Positions 25,378 to 35,623 of a stretch of DNA of 64,000 nucleotides are shown piece after piece. Numbering within the stretch: position 1 is the stretch's first letter; each line of letters starts with the position of its first letter. The position numbers were made by a program, and so were the translations under genes. This stretch comes from Bombyx mori (taxonomy: Eukaryota; Arthropoda; Insecta; Lepidoptera; Bombycidae), in assembly GCF_030269925.1 (NCBI RefSeq), contig NC_085124.1:15893420-15957419 (forward strand), in the 5' to 3' direction. The notes under the pieces were generated by a model. It was given only the letters and a program-made list of their open reading frames with translations, searched no databases and had not been told where the DNA came from.

Positions 25378-27738
25378 ATGGCACATGTAGAAAAGTTATT
25401 ACCCCAGGAGGGTACCTCCCGCTCCGCGGGGGGAGAATCCCTCCGTGCGGTCGAGCGATCGGCCGCACGCTGCCCCACCGTTTCTGGGGGGGGCAAACAT
25501 TGCCACGACGAAGGGGGCGACAGCACGGGTCGCGTAAGGGACAGGGTCCCCACCGTGCGCCTCGAGCGCTGCGAGAGCCTTATCTCGCTCTACTCGGCGC
25601 GGAGCTCCGCGAGGGGCGACGCGTCTAGTGGGCGGGAGACGCCAGCGCTGTTTGTGGACAGCACCCGACAGCGGACACGGCGGAAGCGGAAGTCGGCTCG
25701 ACAGCCGGCGTCCTCCGCTCCGTCCGACTCGTCGGAAGGAGAGCCTGCCAGCGCCAAGTACATGGCGTTGGCGGAAGGGCCGGCGGCTGCTTCGGCGCCG
25801 CCCGCCATTGACTTTGACAAGCCGTCGTCTCGCGGACTGGACGCTGCCTCTTCGGCGCAGTCCAGGGCCGCCTGCCGTGAGGCAAAAAATAAAAATAGAA
25901 AACTAGAAGAGATCGAGCGCCTACAGCGATCCCTAACGCTGGTGGGTCCCTCTGACCCCCTCCGATCGTGTAAAATCGTTGGAAAAATAGTTGAGACCAT
26001 CGCGGCCAAGTCGACTGCAGGCCTCAAGGGCTCAGAAGTGTCGGCCATGAAATCTGCGGCCGCCACACTTGAGGAAAGGCTGCAGGACGTCGTGGACCGC
26101 ACCACGACGACGGAGACGGCGGGCTTGCGGCAGGAAGTGGCTCTGCTGCACACCCGCCTCGAACAAGTATCGGCCGAGAATGGCCTGCTTCGGGCGGAGA
26201 ACGGTCAGCTCCGCGTCGACATGGCCGAGCTGCGAACAATGGTTGCCGATCTCATCGAGCGGCAACGCGGCTCCGCCCCTGTCCCTCCTCCGCCCGAAGC
26301 AGAAGGCCTCACTGAGGTCGAGGAGCTGAGGCGGCAGCTCCTTATACAGGAGGCGCGCAGCTCCAAAGTGGAGCGGGCGAGACCGCCCCTCGCCCATGAG
26401 GTGAAAGGCAGCGCGCCTGTGCCCGCACCTCGTAGAACAGTGGTCGCTAAAACTTATAGCGGCCCCAAACAGACAGCCACACCTGCGAGGATTCCCGCCG
26501 CGACTGTCTCGCGGTCAGCAGCTTCGGGGGCAACAAGATCTGCCCCCCCAAAGAAACCGGCATCCGCTCCTGCTCCGCCCCAGCCTGCGAAGGCAGGGCC
26601 CGCCAGGAGCCGGACAAAGAAGAAGGGAGGCGTCAACGCCGCCAAACCGGCACCGACTCCCCAGCCCCGCCCGCTGCCCCCGGCCCCGGCCAATATGGAA
26701 GAGGCCTGGACAACGGTGGTGCGGCGCGGGCCCAAAAAGGTGGCGGCGCCTCTTGCGCCGCGCCCCAAGCCCGCCCCTGCGGCCGCCGCTCCCCGTCAAG
26801 AGGGTCGAGCGGAGCCGAGGGGCCGAAACGGACGAAGGAGGCCGCGCGCCCCGCGGTCGGCTGCAGTGGTAGTGGAGCTGCTGCCCGCCGGCAAAGAAAA
26901 GGGCATCACCTACCACGAGGTGATGACCCAGGCGCGCGGCGGCGTGAATGTGGACGCCCTCGGCGTGGAGGGGGGCATCAAGGTCCGGCAGACGGCCAAC
27001 GGGGCCCGTCTCATAGAGTGCCCCGGCCCGAACACCAACGCCGCGGCCGAAAAATTGGCGGCCCGGCTGAGGGAGATCCTGCCGGACCCCGAGGTGGTGC
27101 GCATCGCGCGGCCCGTGAAGATGGGTGAAGTCAAAATCACGGGCCTCGACGAGTGCGCCACGAAGGAGGAGGTTGCCGCGGCCATCGCGTCGCAGGGCAA
27201 CTGCGCCCTCGCCGACGTCAAAGTCGGGGAGCTCCGGGAAACATATTCTGGTACCCGGACGGCGTGGGCGCGTTGCCCGATTGCAACGGCGACCCTCCTG
27301 GCCACCCCTCCACAGGGGCGGCCTTCCGACAGCCCAGGAAGGCTGCGCGTGGGCTGGGTAGTGGCCCACGTGCAGCTGCAGGATGCCAGGCCGTGGCGCT
27401 GTCTTCGGTGCTTCGGCACCGGCCACGGCCTCGCCAAGTGCCCCTCGACCGTGGACCGCAGCGGCTTGTGTTTCCGCTGCGGCCAACCGGGGCACAAGGC
27501 AGCCTCCTGCACCACAGCCGCGCCGCACTGCGTCTTGTGCGACGCGGCCAAAAGGAAGGCCGACCACCGGGCCGGGGGCCCGGCGTGTAAATCTGCCCCC
27601 TCCTCTACAAAAACGAGGAGGGGCGGAAAGAAAAAGAAGCCGGCTGCAACAAGGGCAGCCGGCGAGTCAGTTCCCGCCGCGGCTGTTGTCGAGCCGCAGG
27701 GCGGGACAGACGAGGGAGCGATGGACGTAGCCCCGTAA
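25378..27738 (+). CDS. A4 ORF1: Gag-like RNA-binding protein, 786 aa
   Basis: Orthologous in layout to A1 ORF1 with a more diverged first ~10 residues (MAHVEKLLPQEG) and linker. Conserved N-terminal block with the GCGA hairpin at 25445-25468; coiled coil LRQEVALLHTRLEQVSAENGLLRAEN at ~245-294; Ala/Pro-rich linker; zinc knuckles at ~675-737 (CLRCFGTGHGLAKC, CFRCGQPGHKAASC, CVLC...H...C). Lys-rich C-terminus. Substitutions relative to A1 concentrate in the linker, as expected for a low-constraint region. Ends in UAAUG. Confidence 0.9.
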   Translation: MAHVEKLLPQEGTSRSAGGESLRAVERSAARCPTVSGGGKHCHDEGGDSTGRVRDRVPTVRLERCESLISLYSARSSARGDASSGRETPALFVDSTRQRTRRKRKSARQPASSAPSDSSEGEPASAKYMALAEGPAAASAPPAIDFDKPSSRGLDAASSAQSRAACREAKNKNRKLEEIERLQRSLTLVGPSDPLRSCKIVGKIVETIAAKSTAGLKGSEVSAMKSAAATLEERLQDVVDRTTTTETAGLRQEVALLHTRLEQVSAENGLLRAENGQLRVDMAELRTMVADLIERQRGSAPVPPPPEAEGLTEVEELRRQLLIQEARSSKVERARPPLAHEVKGSAPVPAPRRTVVAKTYSGPKQTATPARIPAATVSRSAASGATRSAPPKKPASAPAPPQPAKAGPARSRTKKKGGVNAAKPAPTPQPRPLPPAPANMEEAWTTVVRRGPKKVAAPLAPRPKPAPAAAAPRQEGRAEPRGRNGRRRPRAPRSAAVVVELLPAGKEKGITYHEVMTQARGGVNVDALGVEGGIKVRQTANGARLIECPGPNTNAAAEKLAARLREILPDPEVVRIARPVKMGEVKITGLDECATKEEVAAAIASQGNCALADVKVGELRETYSGTRTAWARCPIATATLLATPPQGRPSDSPGRLRVGWVVAHVQLQDARPWRCLRCFGTGHGLAKCPSTVDRSGLCFRCGQPGHKAASCTTAAPHCVLCDAAKRKADHRAGGPACKSAPSSTKTRRGGKKKKPAATRAAGESVPAAAVVEPQGGTDEGAMDVAP

Positions 27739-30700
27739 TGGGTTGCGTCCATCGCTTCCTCCAAAGTAATTTGAACCACTCCGCCAGGGCACAGGATCTC
27801 CTCGTCCACACCATGGCGGAGTGGTCAATCGACGTCGCTGTCGCCGCGGAGCCGTACTTCGTCCCCACCGACCAGGACTGCTGGATCGGGGACGTCGACG
27901 GCTCCGTGGCCATCGTACTTAGACAGTCCGCGGCGTTACCCCCCTTGGATATGGTGGCCAGGGGACCCGGGTACGTCGCGGCTAGGATCGACGGGACCGT
28001 CGTGATCGGGGCGTACTTTTCTCCGAACAGGAGCCTCGCCGAGTTCGAGCGGTTTCTGGGCGGGCTCGAGGTGCTCTTGCACCGCTTCGGGTCCCGCCCT
28101 GTCATCGTCGCGGGGGACCTCAATGCCAAGTGTATGGCTTGGGGCTCCCCCCGCACGGATTCGCGAGGCGAGGCTCTTTCGGAGTGGGCGATCGCGACCG
28201 GCCTCTGTCTTCTAAACAGAGGTACGGTCGCGACTTGCGTGCGGTGGAACGGGGAATCTCACGTGGACGTTACGTTCGCGTCCCCGTCCGCCGTGCGCCG
28301 CACCCGCGGCTGGCGCGTACTCGAGGGGGCGGAGACGCTCTCGGACCACAGATACGTCCGATTCGAGCTCTCTGCCTCCTCCTTGTCGTCGTCAGCCGCG
28401 GGCGCCCGCGGCGAGGAGGAGCTCCCGCAAGGTGCGCCCCGTTCGTTCCCCAGGTGGGCCTTGAAACGGATGAACAAGGAGTTGCTGATGGAGGCGGCCG
28501 CTGTTGCTGCGTGGGCGCCAAAACCCGCGCGGCTCGCGGACGTGGATGCGGAGGTCGACTGGTTCCGGGGCACCATGGCAAACATTTGTGATGCCGCCAT
28601 GCCCCGGGTCGGCCCCCGAGCACCACGTGGGGGTGCGTTCTGGTGGTCGCCCGAGATCGCGAGACTCCGTGAGGAGTGCGTGAGGGCGCGCCGCCGGAGC
28701 GCACGCCACCGCCGCCGCCGTCGTCGCGACGCTACGTTCGCGGAGACGGCGGCCCGGCTGCACGCTGACTGTCGTCAAAAACAGACGGCGCTGCAGCTGG
28801 CCATCGGCGAGGCCAAGAAGCAGAGCATGAAGACTCTCCTGGAGTCGCTCGACGAAGATCCCTGGGGGCGCCCATACAAGATGGTTCGCAGAAAACTGCA
28901 GCCGTGGGCGCTCCCGGTGACCGAGCGGCTCCAGCCTCGGCAGCTGCGGGAGATAGTTTCCGCGCTTTTCCCGCCGGCAGCGGGGGGGGACTTTGAGCCC
29001 CCCCAGATGGACGCCACGTGGGGCACACCTCCACGTCGCCCCAGCGTTCCCGCTGCCGAGGAGCCCCCTCCCCCTATTACGGGGGCGGAGATCCATGCGG
29101 CCGTGTCCAAAATGAGAGCGAAGGACACGGCCCCCGGCCCTGACGGCGTTCACGGCCGGGTCTGGAGCTTGGCCTTCGAGGCCCTAGGGGACCGGCTCGG
29201 GGGGCTTTTCGAAGCGTGCCTCGAGTCGGGACGGTTCCCGTCGAAATGGAAGACGGGCAGACTGGTCCTTCTGCGGAAGGACGGGCGCCCCGCGGACTCA
29301 CCCGCGGGCTATCGCCCCATCGTGTTGCTGGACGAAGCGGGCAAGATGCTCGAGAGAATCGTCGCGGCCCGCATCGTCCGGCACCTGACCGAGACGGGTC
29401 CCGATCTTTCGGCGGAGCAATACGGCTTCAGAGAGGGCCGCTCGACTATCGACGCAATTCTGCGCGTGCGGGCCCTCTCCGACGAAGCCGTATCCCGGGG
29501 CGGGGTGGCGATGGCGTTATCCTTAGATGTAAGGAACGCCTTCAACACCCTGCCCTGGTCGGTGATCGCGGGGGCGCTGGAGTATCACGGCGTCCCCGCA
29601 TACCTCCGCCGACTGATCGGCTCCTACCTCGAGGGCAGGTCGATCCAGTGCATCGGACACGGTGGGGCGATGTACCGCTTCCCCGTCGAGCGCGGTGTTC
29701 CGCAGGGGTCCGTCCTGGGCCCCCTGCTGTGGAACATCGGCTACGACTGGGTCCTGCGGGGCGTCATTCGGGGACCCCTCCCCGGGCTCAGCGTAATTTG
29801 TTACGCTGACGACACGTTGATCGTAGCTCCGGGGAGGGACTACCGGGAGTCTGCCCGTCTGGCGTGCGCAGGCGTGGCACACGTCGTCACCAGGATCCGA
29901 CGGTTGGGGCTCGAGGTGGCGCTCGACAAAACCCAGGCCCTGATGTTTCACGGGCCGGGACGAGCGCCGCCTCTGGGTGCCCACCTCGTGATCGGAGGCG
30001 TCCGCGTCGGGGTCGGGGTGACCGGTCTTCGGTACCTCGGCCTCGAACTGGATGGTCGGTGGAACTTCCGCGCTCACTTTGAGAAGTTGGGCCCTCGACT
30101 GATGGCGACGGCCGGCTCTCTGAGCCGGCTGCTTCCAAACGTCGGGGGTCCCGATCAGGTGGCGCGCCGCCTCTACATGGGGGTGGTGCGGTCGATGGCA
30201 CTATACGGGGCTCCCGTATGGTGCCACGCCCTGACCCGCGAGAACGTCGCGGCGCTGCGACGTCCGCAGCGCGCGATCGCGGTCAGGGCGATCCGAGGAT
30301 ACCGCACCGTCTCCTTCGAGGCGGCGTGCTTGCTCGCCGGGGCGCCACCCTGGGACCTGGAGGCGGAGGCGCTCGCTGCCGATTACCGGTGGCGTAGCGA
30401 CCTCCGCTCTAGGGGGGAAGGGCGCCCCAGCGAAGGTGTAGTTCGAGCGCGGAGGCTCCACTCTCGGCGGTCCGTGCTGGAGGCGTGGTCTCGCCGCTTG
30501 GCGGACCCGTCGGCCGGCCTCCGAACCGTCGAGGCGGTCCGCCCGGTTCTCGCGGACTGGGTGGGCCGCGACCGCGGATGCCTCACCTTCCGGCTAACGC
30601 AGATGCTTACCGGCCATGGTTGTTTCGGCCGGTACTTGCACAAGATAGCCGGAAGGGAACCGACGGCGCAGTGCCACCACTGCGCGGACCGCGACGAGGA

Positions 30701-30983
30701 AGACACAGCGGAACACACGCTGGCGCGTTGCTCTGGATTCGACGAGCAACGCGCCGCCCTCGTCGCGGTCATTGGAGAGGACCTCTCGCTGCCGCGCGTC
30801 GTGGCTACGATGCTCGGCAGCGACGCGTCCTGGAAGGCGATGCTCGACTTCTGCGAGTCCACCATCTCGCAGAAGGAGGCGGCGGAGCGAGAGAGGGAGA
30901 GCTCTTCCCTTTCCGCACCGATCCGTCGCCGTCGAGCCGGGGGCCGGAGGCGGGAATACGCCCGTACGTCCCGGCCCCTGTAG
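27738..30983 (+). CDS. A4 ORF2: endonuclease / reverse transcriptase, 1081 aa
   Basis: One residue shorter than A1 ORF2 (one Ser missing from the Ser run near residue 215). AEPY, GDLN, SDH, LDVRNAFN, GVPQGSVLGP, YADD (689-692, followed by TLIVA rather than TLVVA) and the CHHC...H...C finger are all present. The frame is open. The protein is identical to A7 ORF2 apart from a five-residue duplication in A7, so both derive from the same active lineage. Confidence 0.92.
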   Translation: MGCVHRFLQSNLNHSARAQDLLVHTMAEWSIDVAVAAEPYFVPTDQDCWIGDVDGSVAIVLRQSAALPPLDMVARGPGYVAARIDGTVVIGAYFSPNRSLAEFERFLGGLEVLLHRFGSRPVIVAGDLNAKCMAWGSPRTDSRGEALSEWAIATGLCLLNRGTVATCVRWNGESHVDVTFASPSAVRRTRGWRVLEGAETLSDHRYVRFELSASSLSSSAAGARGEEELPQGAPRSFPRWALKRMNKELLMEAAAVAAWAPKPARLADVDAEVDWFRGTMANICDAAMPRVGPRAPRGGAFWWSPEIARLREECVRARRRSARHRRRRRRDATFAETAARLHADCRQKQTALQLAIGEAKKQSMKTLLESLDEDPWGRPYKMVRRKLQPWALPVTERLQPRQLREIVSALFPPAAGGDFEPPQMDATWGTPPRRPSVPAAEEPPPPITGAEIHAAVSKMRAKDTAPGPDGVHGRVWSLAFEALGDRLGGLFEACLESGRFPSKWKTGRLVLLRKDGRPADSPAGYRPIVLLDEAGKMLERIVAARIVRHLTETGPDLSAEQYGFREGRSTIDAILRVRALSDEAVSRGGVAMALSLDVRNAFNTLPWSVIAGALEYHGVPAYLRRLIGSYLEGRSIQCIGHGGAMYRFPVERGVPQGSVLGPLLWNIGYDWVLRGVIRGPLPGLSVICYADDTLIVAPGRDYRESARLACAGVAHVVTRIRRLGLEVALDKTQALMFHGPGRAPPLGAHLVIGGVRVGVGVTGLRYLGLELDGRWNFRAHFEKLGPRLMATAGSLSRLLPNVGGPDQVARRLYMGVVRSMALYGAPVWCHALTRENVAALRRPQRAIAVRAIRGYRTVSFEAACLLAGAPPWDLEAEALAADYRWRSDLRSRGEGRPSEGVVRARRLHSRRSVLEAWSRRLADPSAGLRTVEAVRPVLADWVGRDRGCLTFRLTQMLTGHGCFGRYLHKIAGREPTAQCHHCADRDEEDTAEHTLARCSGFDEQRAALVAVIGEDLSLPRVVATMLGSDASWKAMLDFCESTISQKEAAERERESSSLSAPIRRRRAGGRRREYARTSRPL

Positions 30984-31497
30984 GTGGCGGCCTCCCCCCG
31001 GTGAAGGTCAAGGGGCGACCTGAGGGGGTGAGGCCGCGCGGCGCGCTACCAGCACTCTAGCGCGCTGCCGTGGAGTGATTAGAGCGACCGGTCGACGGTG
31101 TATCGCGTCCCGACCCGGCAGGCTGGTTCTGGTCCAGCGGGGTATTCCGGGACACCAGCGGCACCGTCTGGGCGGCCCGACGGGCTGCCGTACCGAGACG
31201 GCCGACGTTTCAGAGCCTTCGATTCGCCTCGAAGGCTCCGTCGGCTGGGCGTCCTTGGGGTGAGCCGCGCCGTCTGGTTGTAGTGTTGACCGCGGTAGCC
31301 CCCCTACCTCATCCGGGTTTTGACCTCGGAGGGGATCGGACGTCGGGTGTAAGAGTGCAGAGGAGTCGTTTAGTGGGTGGGCTCTAAAATCCTTGGGCCC
31401 GCGGTCTGCTCACAACACCATGCAGATCGTTGAGTCTCACATACCCCGCGCGCCCCTTTTGCGCGGGGACCTCGTAGGAGGTTCGGCCCTCTACCCG
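30984..31497 (+). promoter_or_regulatory. 3' UTR of A4
   Basis: Family A 3' UTR with both hairpins conserved. Carries the GTGATTAGAG and GGGTTTTGACC variants used here as markers for the copy history of A4-A7. Confidence 0.7.
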
Positions 31498-31513
31498 AAA
31501 AAAAAAAAAAAAA

Positions 31514-31527
31514 GGTTAGGTTAGGTT
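31514..31527 (+). repeat. Telomere repeat, 14 bp, between A4 and A5
   Basis: GGTTAGGTTAGGTT after the A4 poly(A). The identical 14 bases plus an extra T precede both A5 and A6. Confidence 0.93.
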
Positions 31528-31528
31528 T

Positions 31529-32173
31529 GGGGCGCCACCCTGGGACCTGGAGGCGGAGGCGCTCGCTGCCGATTACCGGTGGCGTAGCGACCTCCGCTCT
31601 AGGGGGGAAGGGCGCCCCAGCGAAGGTGTAGTTCGAGCGCGGAGGCTCCACTCTCGGCGGTCCGTGCTGGAGGCGTGGTCTCGCCGCTTGGCGGACCCGT
31701 CGGCCGGCCTCCGAACCGTCGAGGCGGTCCGCCCGGTTCTCGCGGACTGGGTGGGCCGCGACCGCGGATGCCTCACCTTCCGGCTAACGCAGATGCTTAC
31801 CGGCCATGGTTGTTTCGGCCGGTACTTGCACAAGATAGCCGGAAGGGAACCGACGGCGCAGTGCCACCACTGCGCGGACCGCGACGAGGAAGACACAGCG
31901 GAACACACGCTGGCGCGTTGCTCTGGATTCGACGAGCAACGCGCCGCCCTCGTCGCGGTCATTGGAGAGGACCTCTCGCTGCCGCGCGTCGTGGCTACGA
32001 TGCTCGGCAGCGACGCGTCCTGGAAGGCGATGCTCGACTTCTGCGAGTCCACCATCTCGCAGAAGGAGGCGGCGGAGCGAGAGAGGGAGAGCTCTTCCCT
32101 TTCCGCACCGATCCGTCGCCGTCGAGCCGGGGGCCGGAGGCGGGAATACGCCCGTACGTCCCGGCCCCTGTAG
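31529..32173 (+). pseudogene. A5 truncated ORF2 C-terminus
   Basis: In-frame last ~214 residues of ORF2 (GAPPWDLEAEALAADYRW onward). Contains the post-RT region and the CHHC...H...C finger. Coding sequence is identical to A4 over this stretch as far as I can see. Confidence 0.87.
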
Positions 32174-32687
32174 GTGGCGGCCTCCCCCCGGTGAAGGTCA
32201 AGGGGCGACCTGAGGGGGTGAGGCCGCGCGGCGCGCTACCAGCACTCTAGCGCGCTGCCGTGGAGTGATTAGAGCGACCGGTCGACGGTGTATCGCGTCC
32301 CGACCCGGCAGGCTGGTTCTGGTCCAGCGGGGTATTCCGGGACACCAGCGGCACCGTCTGGGCGGCCCGACGGGCTGCCGTACCGAGACGGCCGACGTTT
32401 CAGAGCCTTCGATTCGCCTCGAAGGCTCCGTCGGCTGGGCGTCCTTGGGGTGAGCCGCGCCGTCTGGTTGTAGTGTTGACCGCGGTAGCCCCCCTACCTC
32501 ATCCGGGTTTTGACCTCGGAGGGGATCGGACGTCGGGTGTAAGAGTGCAGAGGAGTCGTTTAGTGGGTGGGCTCTAAAATCCTTGGGCCCGCGGTCTGCT
32601 CACAACACCATGCAGATCGTTGAGTCTCACATACCCCGCGCGCCCCTTTTGCGCGGGGACCTCGTAGGAGGTTCGGCCCTCTACCCG

Positions 32688-32720
<33 letters not shown>
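31529..32720 (+). mobile_element. Element A5: 5'-truncated family A LINE, duplicated junction
   Basis: Starts at GGGGCGCCACC in ORF2 and runs to a 33-base poly(A) (32688-32720). Its truncation point and flank are identical to those of A6, while its 3' UTR variants (GATTAGAG, TTTTGACC) are those of A4. Such a hybrid is expected if an unequal crossover joined the 5' part of A6 to the 3' part of A4. Confidence 0.88.
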
Positions 32721-32722
<2 letters not shown>

Positions 32723-32734
32723 TTAGGTTAGGTT
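32721..32734 (+). repeat. Telomere repeat, 14 bp, between A5 and A6
   Basis: Same GGTTAGGTTAGGTT as between A4 and A5, again followed by an extra T before GGGGCGCC. Confidence 0.93.
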
Positions 32735-32735
32735 T

Positions 32736-33380
32736 GGGGCGCCACCCTGGGACCTGGAGGCGGAGGCGCTCGCTGCCGATTACCGGTGGCGTAGCGACCT
32801 CCGCTCTAGGGGGGAAGGGCGCCCCAGCGAAGGTGTAGTTCGAGCGCGGAGGCTCCACTCTCGGCGGTCCGTGCTGGAGGCGTGGTCTCGCCGCTTGGCG
32901 GACCCGTCGGCCGGCCTCCGAACCGTCGAGGCGGTCCGCCCGGTTCTCGCGGACTGGGTGGGCCGCGACCGCGGATGCCTCACCTTCCGGCTAACGCAGA
33001 TGCTTACCGGCCATGGTTGTTTCGGCCGGTACTTGCACAAGATAGCCGGAAGGGAACCGACGGCGCAGTGCCACCACTGCGCGGACCGCGACGAGGAAGA
33101 CACAGCGGAACACACGCTGGCGCGTTGCTCTGGATTCGACGAGCAACGCGCCGCCCTCGTCGCGGTCATTGGAGAGGACCTCTCGCTGCCGCGCGTCGTG
33201 GCTACGATGCTCGGCAGCGACGCGTCCTGGAAGGCGATGCTCGACTTCTGCGAGTCCACCATCTCGCAGAAGGAGGCGGCGGAGCGAGAGAGGGAGAGCT
33301 CTTCCCTTTCCGCACCGATCCGTCGCCGTCGAGCCGGGGGCCGGAGGCGGGAATACGCCCGTACGTCCCGGCCCCTGTAG
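32736..33380 (+). pseudogene. A6 truncated ORF2 C-terminus
   Basis: In-frame ORF2 remnant of ~214 residues, same extent as in A5, with the C-terminal CCHC finger and no catalytic domain. Confidence 0.87.
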
Positions 33381-33912
33381 GTGGCGGCCTCCCCCCGGTG
33401 AAGGTCAAGGGGCGACCTGAGGGGGTGAGGCCGCGCGGCGCGCTACCAGCACTCTAGCGCGCTGCCGTGGAGTGAATAGAGCGACCGGTCGACGGTGTAT
33501 CGCGTCCCGACCCGGCAGGCTGGTTCTGGTCCAGCGGGGTATTCCGGGACACCAGCGGCACCGTCTGGGCGGCCCGACGGGCTGCCGTACCGAGACGGCC
33601 GACGTTTCAGAGCCTTCGATTCGCCTCGAAGGCTCCGTCGGCTGGGCGTCCTTGGGGTGAGCCGCGCCGTCTGGTTGTAGTGTTGACCGCGGTAGCCCCC
33701 CTACCTCATCCGGGTTCTGACCTCGGAGGGGATCGGACGTCGGGTGTAAGAGTGCAGAGGAGTCGTTTAGTGGGTGGGCTCTAAAATCCTTGGGCCCGCG
33801 GTCTGCTCACAACACCATGCAGATCGTTGAGTCTCACATACCCCGCGCGCCCCTTTTGCGCGGGGACCTCGTAGGAGGTTCGGCCCTCTACCCGAAAAAA
33901 AAAAAAAAAAAA
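32736..33912 (+). mobile_element. Element A6: 5'-truncated family A LINE
   Basis: Same 5' truncation base as A5, but the 3' UTR has GTGAATAGAG and GGGTTCTGACC, like A1 and A3. Poly(A) of 18 (33895-33912). Probably the original insertion from which the A5 5' half was copied. Confidence 0.88.
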
Positions 33913-33926
33913 GGTTAGGTTAGGTT
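33913..33926 (+). repeat. Telomere repeat, 14 bp, between A6 and A7
   Basis: GGTTAGGTTAGGTT between the A6 poly(A) and the truncated A7 5' end. Confidence 0.93.
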
Positions 33927-33928
33927 CG

Positions 33929-35623
33929 GCCATGAAATCTGCGGCCGCCACACTTGAGGAAAGGCTGCAGGACGTCGTGGACCGCACCACGACGACGGAG
34001 ACGGCGGGCTTGCGGCAGGAAGTGGCTCTGCTGCACACCCGCCTCGAACAAGTATCGGCCGAGAATGGCCTGCTTCGGGCGGAGAACGGTCAGCTCCGCG
34101 TCGACATGGCCGAGCTGCGAACAATGGTTGCCGATCTCATCGAGCGGCAACGCGGCTCCGCCCCTGTCCCTCCTCCGCCCGAAGCAGAAGGCCTCACTGA
34201 GGTCGAGGAGCTGAGGCGGCAGCTCCTTATACAGGAGGCGCGCAGCTCCAAAGTGGAGCGGGCGAGACCGCCCCTCGCCCATGAGGTGAAAGGCAGCGCG
34301 CCTGTGCCCGCACCTCGTAGAACAGTGGTCGCTAAAACTTATAGCGGCCCCAAACAGACAGCCACACCTGCGAGGATTCCCGCCGCGACTGTCTCGCGGT
34401 CAGCAGCTTCGGGGGCAACAAGATCTGCCCCCCCAAAGAAACCGGCATCCGCTCCTGCTCCGCCCCAGCCTGCGAAGGCAGGGCCCGCCAGGAGCCGGAC
34501 AAAGAAGAAGGGAGGCGTCAACGCCGCCAAACCGGCACCGACTCCCCAGCCCCGCCCGCTGCCCCCGGCCCCGGCCAATATGGAAGAGGCCTGGACAACG
34601 GTGGTGCGGCGCGGGCCCAAAAAGGTGGCGGCGCCTCTTGCGCCGCGCCCCAAGCCCGCCCCTGCGGCCGCCGCTCCCCGTCAAGAGGGTCGAGCGGAGC
34701 CGAGGGGCCGAAACGGACGAAGGAGGCCGCGCGCCCCGCGGTCGGCTGCAGTGGTAGTGGAGCTGCTGCCCGCCGGCAAAGAAAAGGGCATCACCTACCA
34801 CGAGGTGATGACCCAGGCGCGCGGCGGCGTGAATGTGGACGCCCTCGGCGTGGAGGGGGGCATCAAGGTCCGGCAGACGGCCAACGGGGCCCGTCTCATA
34901 GAGTGCCCCGGCCCGAACACCAACGCCGCGGCCGAAAAATTGGCGGCCCGGCTGAGGGAGATCCTGCCGAACCCCGAGGTGGTGCGCATCGCGCGGCCCG
35001 TGAAGATGGGTGAAGTCAAAATCACGGGCCTCGACGAGTGCGCCACGAAGGAGGAGGTTGCCGCGGCCATCGCGTCGCAGGGCAACTGCGCCCTCGCCGA
35101 CGTCAAAGTCGGGGAGCTCCGGGAAACATATTCTGGTACCCGGACGGCGTGGGCGCGTTGCCCGATTGCAACGGCGACCCTCCTGGCCACCCCTCCACAG
35201 GGGCGGCCTTCCGACAGCCCAGGAAGGCTGCGCGTGGGCTGGGTAGTGGCCCACGTGCAGCTGCAGGATGCCAGGCCGTGGCGCTGTCTTCGGTGCTTCG
35301 GCACCGGCCACGGCCTCGCCAAGTGCCCCTCGACCGTGGACCGCAGCGGCTTGTGTTTCCGCTGCGGCCAACCGGGGCACAAGGCAGCCTCCTGCACCAC
35401 AGCCGCGCCGCACTGCGTCTTGTGCGACGCGGCCAAAAGGAAGGCCGACCACCGGGCCGGGGGCCCGGCGTGTAAATCTGCCCCCTCCTCTACAAAAACG
35501 AGGAGGGGCGGAAAGAAAAAGAAGCCGGCTGCAACAAGGGCAGCCGGCGAGTCAGTTCCCGCCGCGGCTGTTGTCGAGCCGCAGGGCGGGACAGACGAGG
35601 GAGCGATGGACGTAGCCCCGTAA
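33929..35623 (+). pseudogene. A7 5'-truncated ORF1
   Basis: Corresponds to residue ~223 onward of A4 ORF1. By chance an internal Met codon (33932) opens the remaining 563 residues, which include the coiled coil, the linker and all three zinc knuckles, so a shortened protein is possible in principle. The N-terminal conserved block and its RNA hairpins are missing. One difference from A4: ILPNPEVV for ILPDPEVV. Ends in UAAUG. Confidence 0.85.

Larger units (their letters stand above)
24537..31513 (+). mobile_element. Element A4: full-length SART-like telomeric LINE, family A
   Basis: Complete copy: 5' UTR 24537-25377, ORF1 25378-27738, ORF2 27738-30983, 3' UTR 30984-31497, poly(A) 31498-31513. 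Starts TCCCGAGGGACC after GGTT. Where they overlap it is almost identical to A7, indicating a very recent common source. Diagnostic 3' UTR variants GTGATTAGAG and GGGTTTTGACC are shared with A5 and A7 but not with A6. Confidence 0.9.

Noticed and set aside
31529..33912. A5 and A6 as two independent insertions truncated at the same base
   Set aside because: Identical truncation base, identical spacer and the same extra T are better explained by duplication; the swapped 3' UTR markers fit an unequal crossover.
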